Assembly: GCA_963576475.1 (NCBI GenBank)
Contig: OY754980.1
Span: 8,411,186-8,475,185, forward strand
Source of the DNA: Molanna angustata
Lineage: Eukaryota > Arthropoda > Insecta > Trichoptera > Molannidae
DNA: 64,000 bases
Reading direction: 5' to 3'
This document shows positions 10,773 to 21,999 of the stretch, in pieces. The notes under the pieces are model-generated. The model searched no databases, had not been told where the DNA came from, and saw only the letters and a program-made list of their open reading frames with translations. Position 1 is the first letter of the stretch. Every line of letters starts with the position of its first letter. A program made the position numbers and the translations under genes.

Positions 10773-10910
10773 AAATCACCAAAAAATATAAAGCTTCGCT
10801 TCTTTGATTTTATACAAATCTATTTTTTATACCTACCTCTTTTCATATTACGATCGTAAAAACATACACAGCAAAATGAAAAGTATTAAATTTTTAACCG
10901 ATAGTTAATA

Positions 10911-11148
10911 TCTCAATAGATTCGAAGTTGGGATATTATAGAAGAACTCAAGGCACCTATAGGGCTTACGACCTGTCATCGGCTGGTTTACGTGATCACT
11001 TTGTGCGTTTGCGCAACGTTCACCATTTATGCCTTCTTATTGAGTTCTCTTATCAATGTGCTTTCATTGTTTACAATTAAACCAATGCATTATTTTCAAA
11101 TGAATTGTTTCACATTATTCAAATATATAGAACTTTCAAAAATTACAT
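10911..11148 (-). mobile_element. CTCAATAGA-type MITE, copy 3
   Basis: Begins TCTCAATAGA at 10911-10920 and contains, inverted, the conserved blocks CCTATAGGGCTTACGACCTG, TACGTGATCAC, TGCGCAACGTTCACC and ATAGAACTTTCAAA. The far terminus is not clear. Confidence 0.6.
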
Positions 11149-12640
11149 GTTCGTTTTTTCAAACATAAAATGCTTCTTTAGATATCATTTTAAATTTATT
11201 TCTCTAGACCGAAAAATCCTTTAAAAGTTGTCAACGTCACTATGTATGTTTTAACTGTGTGTGGGTGAGTGTTATATGTGTGTAAAATTCATAGCTCTAG
11301 GTCTTCTGACGTCATGTCTGAAATGTGGCTTTAATAATTCATACACAGCGGCTTCCGACGTGGTTGTGATGTGTTCATTAAAATGGATAATCACTGGAGC
11401 TAAACGCAACCTACCGAATTTACAATGTTCCCTGTGACATTGACCGGATATCGATGATAATTTTATGATGATTTTGTATCAATGGATTACCTAAATTATT
11501 TATCATTAAAATAAAATTAAGGCAGTATTACCTTTCTTTTCACATTGTTGTGTATATTTATTAATTTTTACCTTTTTGTATTTACAATACTTATACGATG
11601 GCAATAAGGTAATGACATGACATAAAAATTAAGACTTTAAAGGTAAGACGAAAAAATTAAAAAAAATCACAAATTAAGATTGAATATAAGAACAGTTCAT
11701 AGCAATAATAGAAAAACAAAAGGATAAGGATAGGAAGAAAAAATCAGGTATTATCCTAGAGATATTTTTACTTAAGCCTTTTATTGATATTGTTTAGTGA
11801 GATACATGAAGACGTAGACTATTCAATAGCCTTGCTGATTGTACTTTATTTTTTATAACGTATTTTCAATTGTTACGAATATACCAGTGTTGATCATGTA
11901 AGTAGTTTTTTGGTTGAAACCCTTCATCACAATAAAATTATAATTATCAATTATTTAATTAATTGACATAAGCAATATCGTACTTGAAGGTAAATAAAAT
12001 GGAATCCGTTTGAACACGCAACCTTCTGTAATATAATCCTGCTTCATTAAATTAAACAATTAAACATAATATCCCCAAACATTTAATTTTTCACCTTGTA
12101 AAATCGGACATTCTACACTTTAAGATTTAAAATAATATTACTCTAAAAAATCCCCAGTGAGGAACCACAGTTTAAGTTTATATCACACGTCAAGATAAAT
12201 AATAATGTTTGGATGGATGAAACGCTAAGAAAATATATGTTTATGATTTTAACAAGTAAAAGAGTAAAACATTCTTACTTTGATTTTTGTCAAATCACCG
12301 GAGACGGTTCAAGACGTATTTTTTGAGATGTCCCAATAAAGAAAATCCTCATGTTAAACATTAAATATATATATACTGCCATGAATCTTCATAAATAATA
12401 ATATTGACCAATAAACTCTCAAAAAATATAAAAATTGAGGTGTTTCCTTTCATCTTGAACCATAACAATTATAAATTATCATAAACGAATGAGATGTGAC
12501 CGATACTTAAATCTTCTCTACATTGATTTTATTTCATTTATGAAGGACCTAAATTATAATGTAATTTTATATTCGACAAGACATAAACAGCCTAAATATG
12601 TATCTAAATGTATCAAAATATGTAGTTATTTTTATACTGT
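11149..12640. other. AT-rich sequence, no gene seen
   Basis: About 1.5 kb without a plausible open frame or recognised repeat. The frame at 12489-12689 is unremarkable. Confidence 0.45.
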
Positions 12641-12649
12641 GAGTAGCTG

Positions 12650-12775
12650 TGAGGTACCGGCAATGAATAGTGTTTCCACTTTTTTCTAGTGTCCCGTAAA
12701 AGCTCACAGATTACAATTGCGTACCTACGTGTTAAATTTATATTTGACATAATACCTGTTAGTTGCCGAAAAGCT
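12650..12775 (+). repeat. two short repeat relics
   Basis: At 12660-12715, GAATAGTGTTTCCACT and GTGTCCCGTAAAAGC match the family at 46437 and 56020. At 12725-12765 sequence ending CATAATACCTGTTAGTTGCC matches the 3' part of the tRNA-derived SINE at 17313. Confidence 0.5.
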
Positions 12776-12778
12776 ATA

Positions 12779-12875
12779 CAAAAACGAGTGAGTTTTGGCC
12801 AACGTTAAACTCTTCACTAAAAAAGTCATTCCATAAAGTATTCAAATTTTGTATTGATAATATTAAAAAAAAATA
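12779..12875 (+). mobile_element. end fragment of the CGAGTGGGTTGTGGCC MITE family
   Basis: Starts AAAAACGAGTGAGTTTTGGCC and runs through AACTCTTCACTAAAAAAGTC and ATTCAAATTTTGTAT, the terminal repeat seen at both ends of the complete copy at 60201-60503. Confidence 0.5.
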
Positions 12876-13189
12876 TATATATATATGTGGATTTTGTTGT
12901 ATCTATTTTGAATATAATTCCTACATACAGGCTTAGCCTTAGTGGGATCCTTGCAAATATTTTAAGGTATTTACGTTGTATATGTTATGTGCCTGACTGA
13001 CTGTGTGAGGATTTGAATTAAAAAAAAATCTCTAATTTCATTAAATGAGTTGTTTAATTTTTTTTATTTTTTACCAATTTGAATAAAAATTTCAAATTAT
13101 AAGTAGGTATCCTGATCTTGGGGCACATTGAAATATTTGACAGTTTAAAAAAATGAGAAACACTATTCAGATATGCTTCAAAATAATAA

Positions 13190-13735
13190 AAAAATTAGTG
13201 CTCAATAGGGCTCATTTCACATGCTTGAAAATATATCAGTGAATGAAAAAATCAAATTGTTGGCCGTCAAAAAATAAAAAAAATTCATACACTCGCTATA
13301 ACGCTACGGTTTCTAACGCTAGGTCTGTGGAAGATTTGTTGTTTGCTGATCAGACAGTTTATTGAATCCCAAAAAAAAAGAGTGGGTTGTGGCCAACGCT
13401 TAACTCCTCAATAACAAGTCATTCTATAAATTATTTAAATTTTGTATGGAAAATATTCCGCATTTTCAAAAAAGTACTATTCAGATATCCTTTAAAATCT
13501 AATGGGGTCTTATTGAGTATTAGATATACAAAATTGCAAAATTTGAGTAGAATCGAATGAGTACTTTAGTCTATAATCGATAAAGTAAAAAGAACATGCC
13601 GTACATATCACACAGCACACAGCACGCAGCGTACATTGTGATGAAACTTACAGAATACAATCTCAGCATGATACCTACTAGTTGATAATCTACATTAAAA
13701 AAAATGGAATTTTTGGACTTTCACTAAAGTACATT
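13190..13735 (+). mobile_element. CGAGTGGGTTGTGGCC MITE family, larger copy
   Basis: 13371-13470 carries the terminal repeat (GAGTGGGTTGTGGCCAACGC onward). The body to 13735 includes AGACTAAAG-type and TTGTGATGAAACTTACAGAA blocks shared inversely with 27965-28215 and 54540-54790. The 13190-13340 segment (CACTCGCTATAACGCTACGG) pairs inversely with 28470-28510, so it seems to belong to the same element. Confidence 0.5.
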
Positions 13736-14925
13736 GTTTCATATAAAATAACAAACATTTATACCTACCATCATGCGCATCCCTTTTGAAAATCACGGAG
13801 AACTGAACACCTCATATTTTTTTTAATAATATTCATCTCGTCCACATTTATATACCGTCTCATACACGCCATCTGCTATTCAAAGTCCTTACGTGCATAT
13901 TATAATCATTTCAAATGATCTACACAAGCAGCTATTGAATGTCATGATAAAATTAATGACCAATGCATATTGCGTTTGTGCATTGCATCGAGGTGGTATA
14001 AAATCAATTGTACAACATGATTACAATCTTATCAGTCTTGTGTGGACGCAATTTATTACGAAGGAATTATAATTAAATTATGATTTATTATCCTTCAATG
14101 AAATGACTCAGGTAGTAAATGTCCAGAAGAGGATATATATACCTAATATTTTAGCAAGGATGTCGAATCGTTATATTTGAACGAATTCCAAAAAGAGAGG
14201 AGGTAATCAATTCGACCGACGGACGTGAAATTCAAAAAGTGATTTGATGTTAATAAATATTAAGCTATATTTGCGGATTTTAGCATTGTTATTTTGATTT
14301 TTAATTAAATCAGGCAATTGTTGTTTTTTATAGGCAATTTTAGTTTATATGTTTTTTTATTACTTATTAATGTCGAGTACTACAAATAATAACACTCAAT
14401 TTTTGGTAATTGTTTACAAGTAGGTACTGTCTCTCACCGATCGCAATAATTTTTGATCGATAAACGCGTATATATTACGGAAAAAAAAATAGGCGGTAAG
14501 GTTTTTACAAATTATAAAAAAAATAAACTCACGAATAATGTGTGGAGGAACCCAATTTATTAGTTTTCTGATACAATTTGAATTTCTGAAACTCTCCGCC
14601 AAGTGGCAATTCTGCCTCCAAACTACTTGCATTTTGAAAGCAAATTATAAACAATATACAATCACAATTTGCCACAATCACTCCCGTGGTATAAATATTA
14701 TAATGTAGTATATGATGCAACTCGCTCATGCGAGTCGCAGTGATATCTACATACTAACCAAACCAACCTATTCAAACCAAATTTTGGATAAGAATAGGTT
14801 GGTTAGGTTTAATTTAGTCATCGTTGCGAATCTTCATTTTTTTTTAATAATAATAATAAGGACAATTTATAAAGCGCCGTTTAGTGACAACCGTGGTCAC
14901 CTCAAGGGCACTTTCAGTTTGCAAA
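13736..14925. other. AT-rich sequence, no gene seen
   Basis: Frames at 14414-14729 and 14712-14933 are short and without motif. A TAATAATAATAA tract lies near 14848-14860. Nothing else is recognised. Confidence 0.4.
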
Positions 14926-14930
14926 AAAAA

Positions 14931-15316
14931 TAAGTTAAAATTAAGTTAAAATTAGTCCTATAGCTAACACATTGAAAATGGTGAAACATAAAACTTAAAA
15001 AAATACAATAAGTTAAAATTAAGTTAAATTTAGTCCTATAGCTAACACATTGAAAATGGTGAAACATAAAACTTAAAAAAATACAATAAGTTAAAATTAA
15101 GTTAAATTTAGTCCTATAGCTAACACATTGAAAATGGTGAAACATAAAACTTAAAAAAATACAATAAGTTAAAATTAAGTTAAATTTAGTCCTATAGCTA
15201 ACACATTGAAAATGGTGAAACATAAAACTTAAAAAAACACAATAAGTTAAAATTAAGTTAAAATTAGTCCTATAGCTAACAAATTGAAATGGTGAAACAT
15301 AAAACTTAAAAAAATA
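14931..15316. repeat. 78-bp minisatellite, five copies
   Basis: Units of 78 bp repeat with very few differences, for example GTCCTATAGCTAACACATTG at 14955, 15033, 15111, 15189 and 15267. Because 78 is a multiple of three the minus strand stays open for 143 codons with a 26-residue repeat. I regard that frame as a by-product of the array. The fifth unit is more diverged (AACAAATTGAAATGG). Confidence 0.95.
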
Positions 15317-15431
15317 CGTAGAAATCACAAATTAATCTAGTTCTATACATATTACACAATCCAGATGAAATTAATTATAAAAAAAATAGTCGATTCATAG
15401 TAAACTGGCATAATATTTAGTAAACATAATA

Positions 15432-15665
15432 TTATTGAACGGATGAAGGACAATCTGGATACGATTTGCGGAAAAGATGAGTTTTTAATTTCTTCTTGAA
15501 TTCATTGATATTTTCGGCACATCTTATATCCATTGGAAGATTGTTCCATGACTTTGGTCCAGAAACGCCAAAAGATCGATATAGGTATTTTGGCTTATTT
15601 GTGAGATTGGTTTCTACTAGTTTTTTATTGGATTGGGTCATTGATCTTAGCGTACTTTGTTTATT
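15432..15665 (-). pseudogene. LINE ORF2 C-terminal relic
   Basis: The minus strand encodes about 70 residues: TNKPKYLYRSFGVSGPKSWN, then NLPMDIRCAENINEFKKKLK and a stop at 15432. The FGVSGPK-x-WN-x-LP motif is the usual end of jockey/CR1-like ORF2. Upstream coding sequence is lost; a MITE fragment begins at about 15688. Confidence 0.7.
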
Positions 15666-15687
15666 GTTAGGTGAAAATGGAAGACAT

Positions 15688-15730
15688 AGTTCCTGGTTTT
15701 TCTATAATATCCCGTTCGTCTCTATTGAGA
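15688..15730 (+). mobile_element. CTCAATAGA-type MITE, 3' end only (copy 4)
   Basis: AGTTCCTGGTTTTTCTATAA followed by CGTCTCTATTGAG matches the last 40 bp of the family. Confidence 0.5.
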
Positions 15731-15739
15731 TGTTATTGT

Positions 15740-16690
15740 CAGTAAAAATATCATTTGACTCTCGACAGGGAAAAAAATCCCATGTTTGCATATATGCAAT
15801 TAAAAAATATATTCGAAGATTTTTGCCGTTCTGTTCGTTAAACTTTCTAGCTAGAAAAACGGTATGTATGCATGTATACAGGATTAAAGAGTATTTTTAA
15901 CGTTTTTCCTGAAATGGAATAAGAGGTGTATCGTAAATATACATCACCGGAGAGTAAATTAATCTGGGTACCATTCTAATAAATACAATATATAACGTAC
16001 AACTAATTAGAATTTACAATGTTTCAAAGACTATTTCTCGTTCTTCTTATTTTATCGTGTTTATATATCGGATATATAAACAGAAAACAGAATTAGACGG
16101 CGATCCATTGTTTTCTTAATACATCAGATCACCAAAACAAAGGTTAATGAGATTGTTTATCTAAATAATAATTTACGACTACGTTGTTTGTTGCCGAAGA
16201 ACAAAAATAAAATTGTCTTTTGTTGATGTATTATGATATTGGTTTTCAGCTGTTAACCGATATAATAAAGACCAGCTGATAATCTTGTTTATTTTAAAGA
16301 CGAGTTTTTTTTACAAAAAAAAAGCGTGTCTATTTTTGAAAAATTAACGAGCGTTTGATTTTAATAGATTCCTATTCAAACGATTGCTATTTTTATCTAA
16401 AGCCTGTTATTAAATGACTGTGAAGTGTCTTGGTTTCCTTTCCTAGCAGAGGAAATCAAAATTTACTGTCCACGCTAATTTTGCTTCTTTGAGCTGAAAA
16501 CACTGTTCCATTTTTTTGTAACTCTTGCATTATATTCATCGACCTGTCATTTTTGTCAGTTTCATAAGGTGACCATTATAAAATTTTCATAGGACTATTT
16601 GTATATTTACGAGTAAAGAAACAATTGAACTTGAAGTATTATAATACGGATTACATACATAAATTACATAATTAATTAGTGGTACCATTT
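15740..16690. other. unassigned sequence
   Basis: 15780-15895 shares scattered similarity with 30028-30140 (TGTTTGC-ATATGCAA-TAAAA followed by a GTTCGTT or GTTCAAC block), so both may be an old unnamed repeat. Otherwise AT-rich with no gene. Confidence 0.35.
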
Positions 16691-16699
16691 CGTATCCAA

Positions 16700-17225
16700 C
16701 AAAGTTGTTCGAACTAGAGCAGAGCAGCAGCCAATCATCTCAGCCGTCCAGAATGAGCTGGCTTGGTCATGTGCTTCGTATGTCCCCCGGGAGTGTTGAT
16801 TATGCAAGCTTTTTTTCATAGAATTATAATGTACAGAAGCCGCGTCTAGTACAAATTTCGAATTCAAATGTATGCCAAGTTTTTTTTACATGTGTGTGTG
16901 AGGCGGTAGATCGGTTGGTCTACGTTTTATGTAGGTGTGCGTGTCGGTAGGTGTACGTATACTAGAAATTCGTCTGTTTCCTCGTAGTTTTAGTTGGCAT
17001 ACATTCATTGCGCTGACTAGGTATCTGTATCATATATAATCTAAGCCTTTTTTACACTCCGGACGGGACGAGAAGACGAGACAGGCCAAAACTCACCATC
17101 AAGCGAGCTTTCTCTGCGGACCTGCATGATGCTGGCTTAAGCTTGGATGATCATCTGGCGTAAGATAGTGAGGATTGGAGAAATTTCGTGGCGTCCACAT
17201 GCTCCACACTGGGAGCGAACATGGA
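16700..17225 (+). pseudogene. LINE C-terminal relic split by an insertion
   Basis: 16750-16800 reads RMSWLGHVLRMSPGSVDYAS, and 17055-17220 reads TPDGTRRRDRPKLTIKRAFS followed by ADLHDAGLSLDD and DSEDWRNFV. Together they form the GHVLRM ... GRPK ... W tail of an RTE/jockey-like ORF2. About 240 bp of unrelated DNA sits between them; the two sides share AAGC(C)TTTTTT, which may be a worn target duplication. Confidence 0.6.
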
Positions 17226-17312
17226 TTATGTTACATAAATTACTTATAAGTATACCAAAATTAAAGAAATTCAAAAACTAACGAGCAATTCATAGTAACA
17301 ATACAATGATCT

Positions 17313-17520
17313 TTGATACAGCTCAGTTGGTTGAGATCTGACTGCTGATCCAAAGGTCCCGGGTTCGATTCCCGGTGGAGACACAGTTTTTAATTGTGCT
17401 TTCAGTCTGGATCTGTGCGACGGTTAATATTGTCTTCAGAAGGTGGCAACTTGTTATTGGGTGCGTGTTAAATTGATACCTATTTGACATAGTACCTGTT
17501 AGTTGCCCGAGAAGTACATA
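17313..17520 (+). repeat. tRNA-derived SINE (Ile-like head)
   Basis: The head has an A box (ACAGCTCAGTTGGTTGAGA) and a B box (GGTTCGATTCC) about 50 bp apart, as in an RNA polymerase III promoter. The acceptor ends do not pair, so it is not a working tRNA. A tRNA-unrelated body follows with GGTGGCAACTTGTTATTGGG and ACCTGTTAGTTGCC. Related pieces are at 12725-12765 and, inverted, 37340-37470. Confidence 0.75.
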
Positions 17521-17525
17521 ATGTA

Positions 17526-18140
17526 TAATATATAAGAAGTAGAAGATGTTTCTTTCTTTCGTATTTCATAATTTTTATTGAAGATCATAATATTTATAAG
17601 ATGATTCAACCTTTTAAACTGACGCTACTTTTACTAAGGAAAGATTAAAATTAAACATCATCTTCTCGAATATTCTGATCGTTAAATACTCGAGGAACCT
17701 ACACGTACTTTCAAATATACCATAATAACTATTACAGTATTCTTGTGTACATAAGTTTTATGGAGTTTATTACTGGATTTCATTACTTTTACATGATTTA
17801 TCAACCAGTTTTATGATGAGCTCGCATAAAATGTATATGTATGCCAAGATACGAACTTTATTTAGTACGTACTTAAACGCTTGTAAATCATTTTGTTAAA
17901 AAGGGCCTCCTTTTCTTTCTTTTGCGGTATAGTTATGGCCTATACAAGTAATTCGATACAAAATTCAAGGAAAAATAAACCATGAAAAGGAAATTTATTA
18001 TCAGGTTTCATCCAAAACCATTAACTATCAACGAGTTTGTTCCCTGCTTATCAAACTGGACTACTTCTCAAATCAGTTTTTTTAGAATTGATGTAATATA
18101 ATAATTGATGTTTTTCATCAGGATCTAGATTTTTATTTTT
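17526..18140. other. AT-rich sequence, no gene seen
   Basis: No recognisable motif or open frame. Confidence 0.4.
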
Positions 18141-18144
18141 TTTT

Positions 18145-18580
18145 ATTTTATTTACGTATTTCAATACAGTACATTTCATAAAAGGTATACATAGTAAAAA
18201 AATGAAATTTTACTACCTCACTAGGCTGAATGCCTGTTCTGATGTAGTACTCATAAAGCATTTAGTCAAAGGTTAGATTTTGAGGGTATATTATTAAGAT
18301 TACAAAAATATATTATTACTGGATTTGTAAGATAATTTAGATGTTCAATATATATGTGTGCAAATTTAAGTTAAAATGTGTGTTAGTGCTGTTTCCGATC
18401 CCTGTCTGCCCTTAATCATAAGCCAAAGTGTTACCAAATAAATTGTTGTGCGTGGAGGAGGGTAGTGTATTATATTGATAATATTAAATATTTTTGGAGC
18501 AAGATATTTGTTATGTCTTTGTCCGTAGTAGATTGTTTTATTAATTAAGCAACTTACCTTGAAGTAAATAACATACAAGA
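18145..18580 (-). pseudogene. L2/CR1-like LINE 3' end
   Basis: The minus strand reads IYYGQRHNKYLAPKIFNIIN in the 18366-18578 frame. YxxQ..YLAPKIFN is the same C-terminal motif as at 22093-22443. The 3'UTR runs to about 18145 and includes the hairpin 18212-18248 (ACTACCTCACTAGG...CCTGTTCTGATGTAGT), ending in a T-rich tract (A-rich on the element strand). The reverse transcriptase core is not present. Confidence 0.65.
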
Positions 18581-19139
18581 GACAAAGTGTTTTATGATGA
18601 GGTTATCAATACATATGATTTTTTTAATTTCAGTTGCATGTATTATTGACAAACGCTTAAAACATAAAACCTGTATTTTCAATGATTTTTCAAGTAACAC
18701 TAGATATTGATTATTATTTGTTGCTCTTAAATAAACCATAAGATCATTCTCTCTATTATAGGTGTTATTGAAATCTTTCACAGTTTGCAATCTTCAAAGA
18801 CGGAATACCTGAAATGTTTTGATTAAACATTAGCATAGATATAAGACTTTGCAAACAATTTGTTTATACATGTAAATAGATAAATTTTAAACGAGGGTCG
18901 GATAATAACATTTGTATGGGAGACTCATTGTGCCGGGGCATGGGAGGTTGAGAGCGGAAATGGGAAAATTTCATTTGGTTGATGATAAATTTGATGGGTT
19001 TTACATAAATTTCGGCACTCATTTGAAATTTGAAAAGGTAAAAGTAAAGACGGGAAAGGGGACATTATTTAATGGTAATTTTATTTTCAATTTGTTTTGC
19101 TTATCGACTTTGGCAAACAGAGTAAAATAAATAAATAAG
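18581..19139. other. unassigned sequence
   Basis: A minus frame at 18554-18790 could be an upstream part of the adjacent LINE but has no firm motif. A plus frame of 72 codons at 18912-19130 begins MYGRLIVPGHGRLRAEMGKF; it has no match I know and its 3' part is AT-rich. Confidence 0.3.
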
Positions 19140-19413
19140 AAGAAACCCAAGAAGAGAATTTCGAAAATATGTAAGTTCGGCGTCTTTATCCTGCTTTTCA
19201 TTTTTTTATTTCTTTTTAATATAAAAAGGTACGGAGGCCTTTCATATCTTCTTGGATTGTTGCAGAATTTTCAGACAAGAAACCCAAGAAGAGAATTTCG
19301 AAAATATGTAAGTTCGGCGTCTTTATCCTGCTTTTCATTTTTTTATTTCTTTTTAATATAAAAAGGTACGGAGGCCTTTCATATCTTCTTGGATTGTTGC
19401 AGAATTTTCAGAC
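19140..19413 (+). repeat. 137-bp perfect tandem duplication with splice-like signals
   Basis: 19140-19276 and 19277-19413 are identical. Each unit holds AAGAAACCCAAGAAGAGAAT, then ATATGTAAGT (a good 5' splice-site match) and, near its end, TTGTTGCAG and ATTTTCAG (3' splice-site-like). In the middle this leaves a 33-bp segment between AG and GT that reads TRNPRREFRKY without a stop. It could be a duplicated micro-exon of a host gene or a recent chance duplication; no flanking coding sequence supports either. Confidence 0.9.
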
Positions 19414-19635
19414 TGTTAATTAATCACAGAACCGATAATATGTTACGATAATTCTAAAAGTAAGATCAACAATATATTTTTTATGACTCGTAAATGGACA
19501 ATCTGTTTCTAATAGAATGGTAGTCTATGAGTCTCTACATTGTTCAAAAGGTTAAAGAATCTATACAACAATTACAAAGTAAGCATGAATTCTCACATAT
19601 GTGTTGAATTGTTGAACTTGTAATTAGAATACTTT
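19414..19635. other. unassigned sequence
   Basis: No recognisable feature. Confidence 0.4.
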
Positions 19636-19639
19636 CATT

Positions 19640-19800
19640 ATTTTCATTCTTTCGTCAGCCCATTTCATCCAGCAATGGACATTGGTCTCCCACTGAGACG
19701 TCCAGAACTCTATCCTGGACAGACAGCATCCATCCACCTTCAGCCACTCGTATAATATCGTATGACCACCTTGATTGCTCCGCGATATAAATAAGTACAT
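19640..19800 (-). pseudogene. RTE-like LINE C-terminal relic
   Basis: The minus strand, in two frames, reads DIIRVAEGGWMLSVQDRVL and then WTSQWETN. This is the worn equivalent of the DDI-x-x-x-AG-x-x-W-x-x-x-AQDR tail of RTE-like ORF2. There is no start and at least one frameshift near 19715. Confidence 0.5.
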
Positions 19801-19829
19801 ATACATACTTACACAAAGACCCACTGAAT

Positions 19830-20758
19830 TTTAAAGATCTGTGTAATTATCAAAGCAATGTTAAGTCCGATGAAAGTTTTCGGATGTGATTATTTTGTTT
19901 AACCTCATAAAGATCGTTCACATTTCTCCAAGGTGCTAAGATTGCTAATTTAGAGATATCCGTCAGTTATTTTACATTAAATGTCATTTTGACTGTTGAA
20001 TATTAGAAGCAGCACAAATAGATTGGATTCGGTAAAGGTAATGTGTTTGAATCCCATATGGGGAAGGTTTGATTCCCATTAGAGTAACAATTTCACTTAT
20101 GTACGATTCTAATGTATGCAAACGAATCGTCTGCTATTCAGCAGAAGTCATGTGTGATTAATGAGATCATATTGATATAAAAATCGTTTAGATTGAATGA
20201 TCTGTTTAGAACAAAAAGTTCAAGACTCAATAGATTTTTAATGTAAATTTTATTAGCATTGCAATTTGTTAAACAAATATGCCACTCGACTTGTGTTTAC
20301 ACACGTGAATAAATAAATAAACAAAACATACATTCGGGTTTGTTTTTACACATTTATAAAACATAGAAAGTATCTTAAACATGGCGTCGTTATTTTTACA
20401 CCAGAAAATAAAACATAAAATAAAACTTATTTCAATCTGAGATGTTCAATCAATCGTTTCACTTGTTTAAAATAGTTTTCTTGGAAGGGGAGAAATATCG
20501 TGAAATAAAAACCTATAGTGGCAGCAAACGTGCGTGAAATAAGAAATCACAAACTTCAAATTCAATTTGAAAAATGTCAAACATAGTGAAAATGTTATAA
20601 ATATCGCACACCGATAATAACCATACGAAAATGAAAATAATTTATTTTATTTAAGTTATGTAGTCTCGTCTTAAAAACACGCAGGGCAATACTGTATCAA
20701 ATTCTTTCTGTATTAATTGATTTATTAAATAAATTACACGAGAATATATACAAAATTT
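19830..20758. other. AT-rich sequence, no gene seen
   Basis: No open frame of note and no recognised repeat. Confidence 0.4.
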
Positions 20759-20761
20759 AGA

Positions 20762-20930
20762 TGAGTCGGTGGCAGAGTGGATAGCACGCTGGATTAGTAA
20801 TTCAGTGGTCTCGATTTCGAATCGTGCCTCGACCGATTTCGTTCACAATTGTACAAGGATTTTTACTTACTTTGGGTTATATATTATGAAAGTGTACATG
20901 TACTTGTTATAAAGACATATTTTAAATTAT
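20762..20930 (+). repeat. tRNA-derived SINE (Thr-like head), diverged copy
   Basis: GAGTCGGTGGCAGAGTGGAT resembles the A-box region and TTCGAATCGTGCCTCGACC the B-box region of the SINE at 49901. The tail retains GTACATGTACTTGTTATAAA. Compared with the 49.9 kb copy it has about 20% substitutions and a different central body. Confidence 0.65.
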
Positions 20931-20939
20931 AAATGCAAT

Positions 20940-21027
20940 TTTTTACATTATTTTAACAAAGCAATTTAACAAATAAATTGGATTAGTTTGTACCGCCTCA
21001 CTAGGCCAGGCCTTATCCGAGGTGGTA
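20940..21027 (-). repeat. LINE 3'UTR end with conserved hairpin
   Basis: TACCGCCTCACTAGG...CCGAGGTGGTA (20991-21027) is the same hairpin type as at 18212 and 57640. It probably belongs to the minus-strand LINE whose C-terminus is at 22093-22443, the RTE element having inserted between coding end and hairpin. Confidence 0.5.
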
Positions 21028-21995
21028 TACTTACCATGGATGTAAGAATCGATGAAAATACAAAAACAGAAAAAATCAATATAAAAAGAGGTGTCAGACA
21101 AGGAGATACCATATCACCCAAACTGTTTACATTGGTTTTGGAGGGCATATTTAAAACTTTGAACTGGGAAGACAAGGGAATAAAAATAAATGGAACAAAC
21201 TTAAACCACCTCCGTTTTGCAGATGACAAAGTGCTTATAAGTGATGATCTGGAAGAACTTCATGTTATGATAAAAGAACTCCACGATGCTTCCCTAATGG
21301 TCGGCCTGGAAATAAATATCAACAAAACGAAAATCATGAGTCCATCATCTAACAGCACTATCACAATTGATAATAAAATAATTGAAGCTGTTGAAGAATA
21401 TATATACCTTGGACACAAGATAAAATTAGGAAAGGATAACCAGACAGCAGAAATACCCAGAAGGATCGGACTAGGTTGGGCAGCCTTTGGAAAACTTAAA
21501 CATGTCCTAAAAAACAGAGATATTCCCACATGTCTGAAAAGAAAAGTTTTTGAAACATGTATCCTGCCTGTGCTTACGTATGGTCTGGAAACTATCACGC
21601 TAACTGCGAGGACCATACATAAGCTAAAATGCACTCAGAGATCCATGGAAAGGCAAATGATAGGCGTAAGTCTAAGAGACAAAATTAGAAATGAAGAAAT
21701 CAGACGCCAGACAAAAGATGTTGATGTCATGGATCGAGTTGCAAAACTTAAATGGCAATGGGCAGGTCATGTTGCCAGACAGGGTATGGACAGATGGGCA
21801 CCCAGAATTCTAAATTGGAGACCATGGGATATGAAAAGGGGAATAGGCCGGCCCCAGAAAAGGTGGGCCGATGATATTGTCCCTGACGCTGGAAGCGGAT
21901 GGGTTCGAAAAGCCCAGAAAAAAGACGAGTGGAAGCTATTAGAAGAGGCCTACATCCAGCAGTGGAGAGATGGCTGAGAAAGAAGAAGAAGAAGA
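20999..21995 (+). pseudogene. RTE-type LINE reverse transcriptase (5'-truncated, longest intact frame)
   Basis: A 329-codon frame (20988-21977, TGA stop) covers the RT palm and C-terminus. Motifs in order: RGVRQGDTISPKLFTL near residues 35-50; LRFADD with the catalytic Asp pair near 75; INKTKIM; EYIYLGHKI; RRIGLGWAAFGK; SYG-like LTYGLE; KLKWQWAGHVAR; GIGRPQKRWADDI; and a final YIQQW. The fingers region and the apurinic endonuclease are missing. The 3' end is an (AAG)n tail rather than poly-A, as in RTE-clade LINEs. The first ten or so codons derive from the flanking LINE 3'UTR (hairpin 20991-21027). No internal stop is present, so the copy is fairly young. Confidence 0.9.
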
Positions 21996-21999
21996 ATTA

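Noticed and set aside
14931..15316. CRISPR-like array
   Set aside because: The units are contiguous with no unique spacers and the genome is eukaryotic; it is a minisatellite.
15496..15900. A 134-codon plus-strand frame
   Set aside because: Its first 50 codons are antisense to the LINE C-terminus at 15432-15665 and the rest crosses a MITE fragment.
17313..17385. Functional tRNA gene (also 49901, 41735-41808, 52338, 56886 and 61630)
   Set aside because: A and B boxes are present but the 5' and 3' ends do not form an acceptor stem and SINE bodies or tails follow in most cases.
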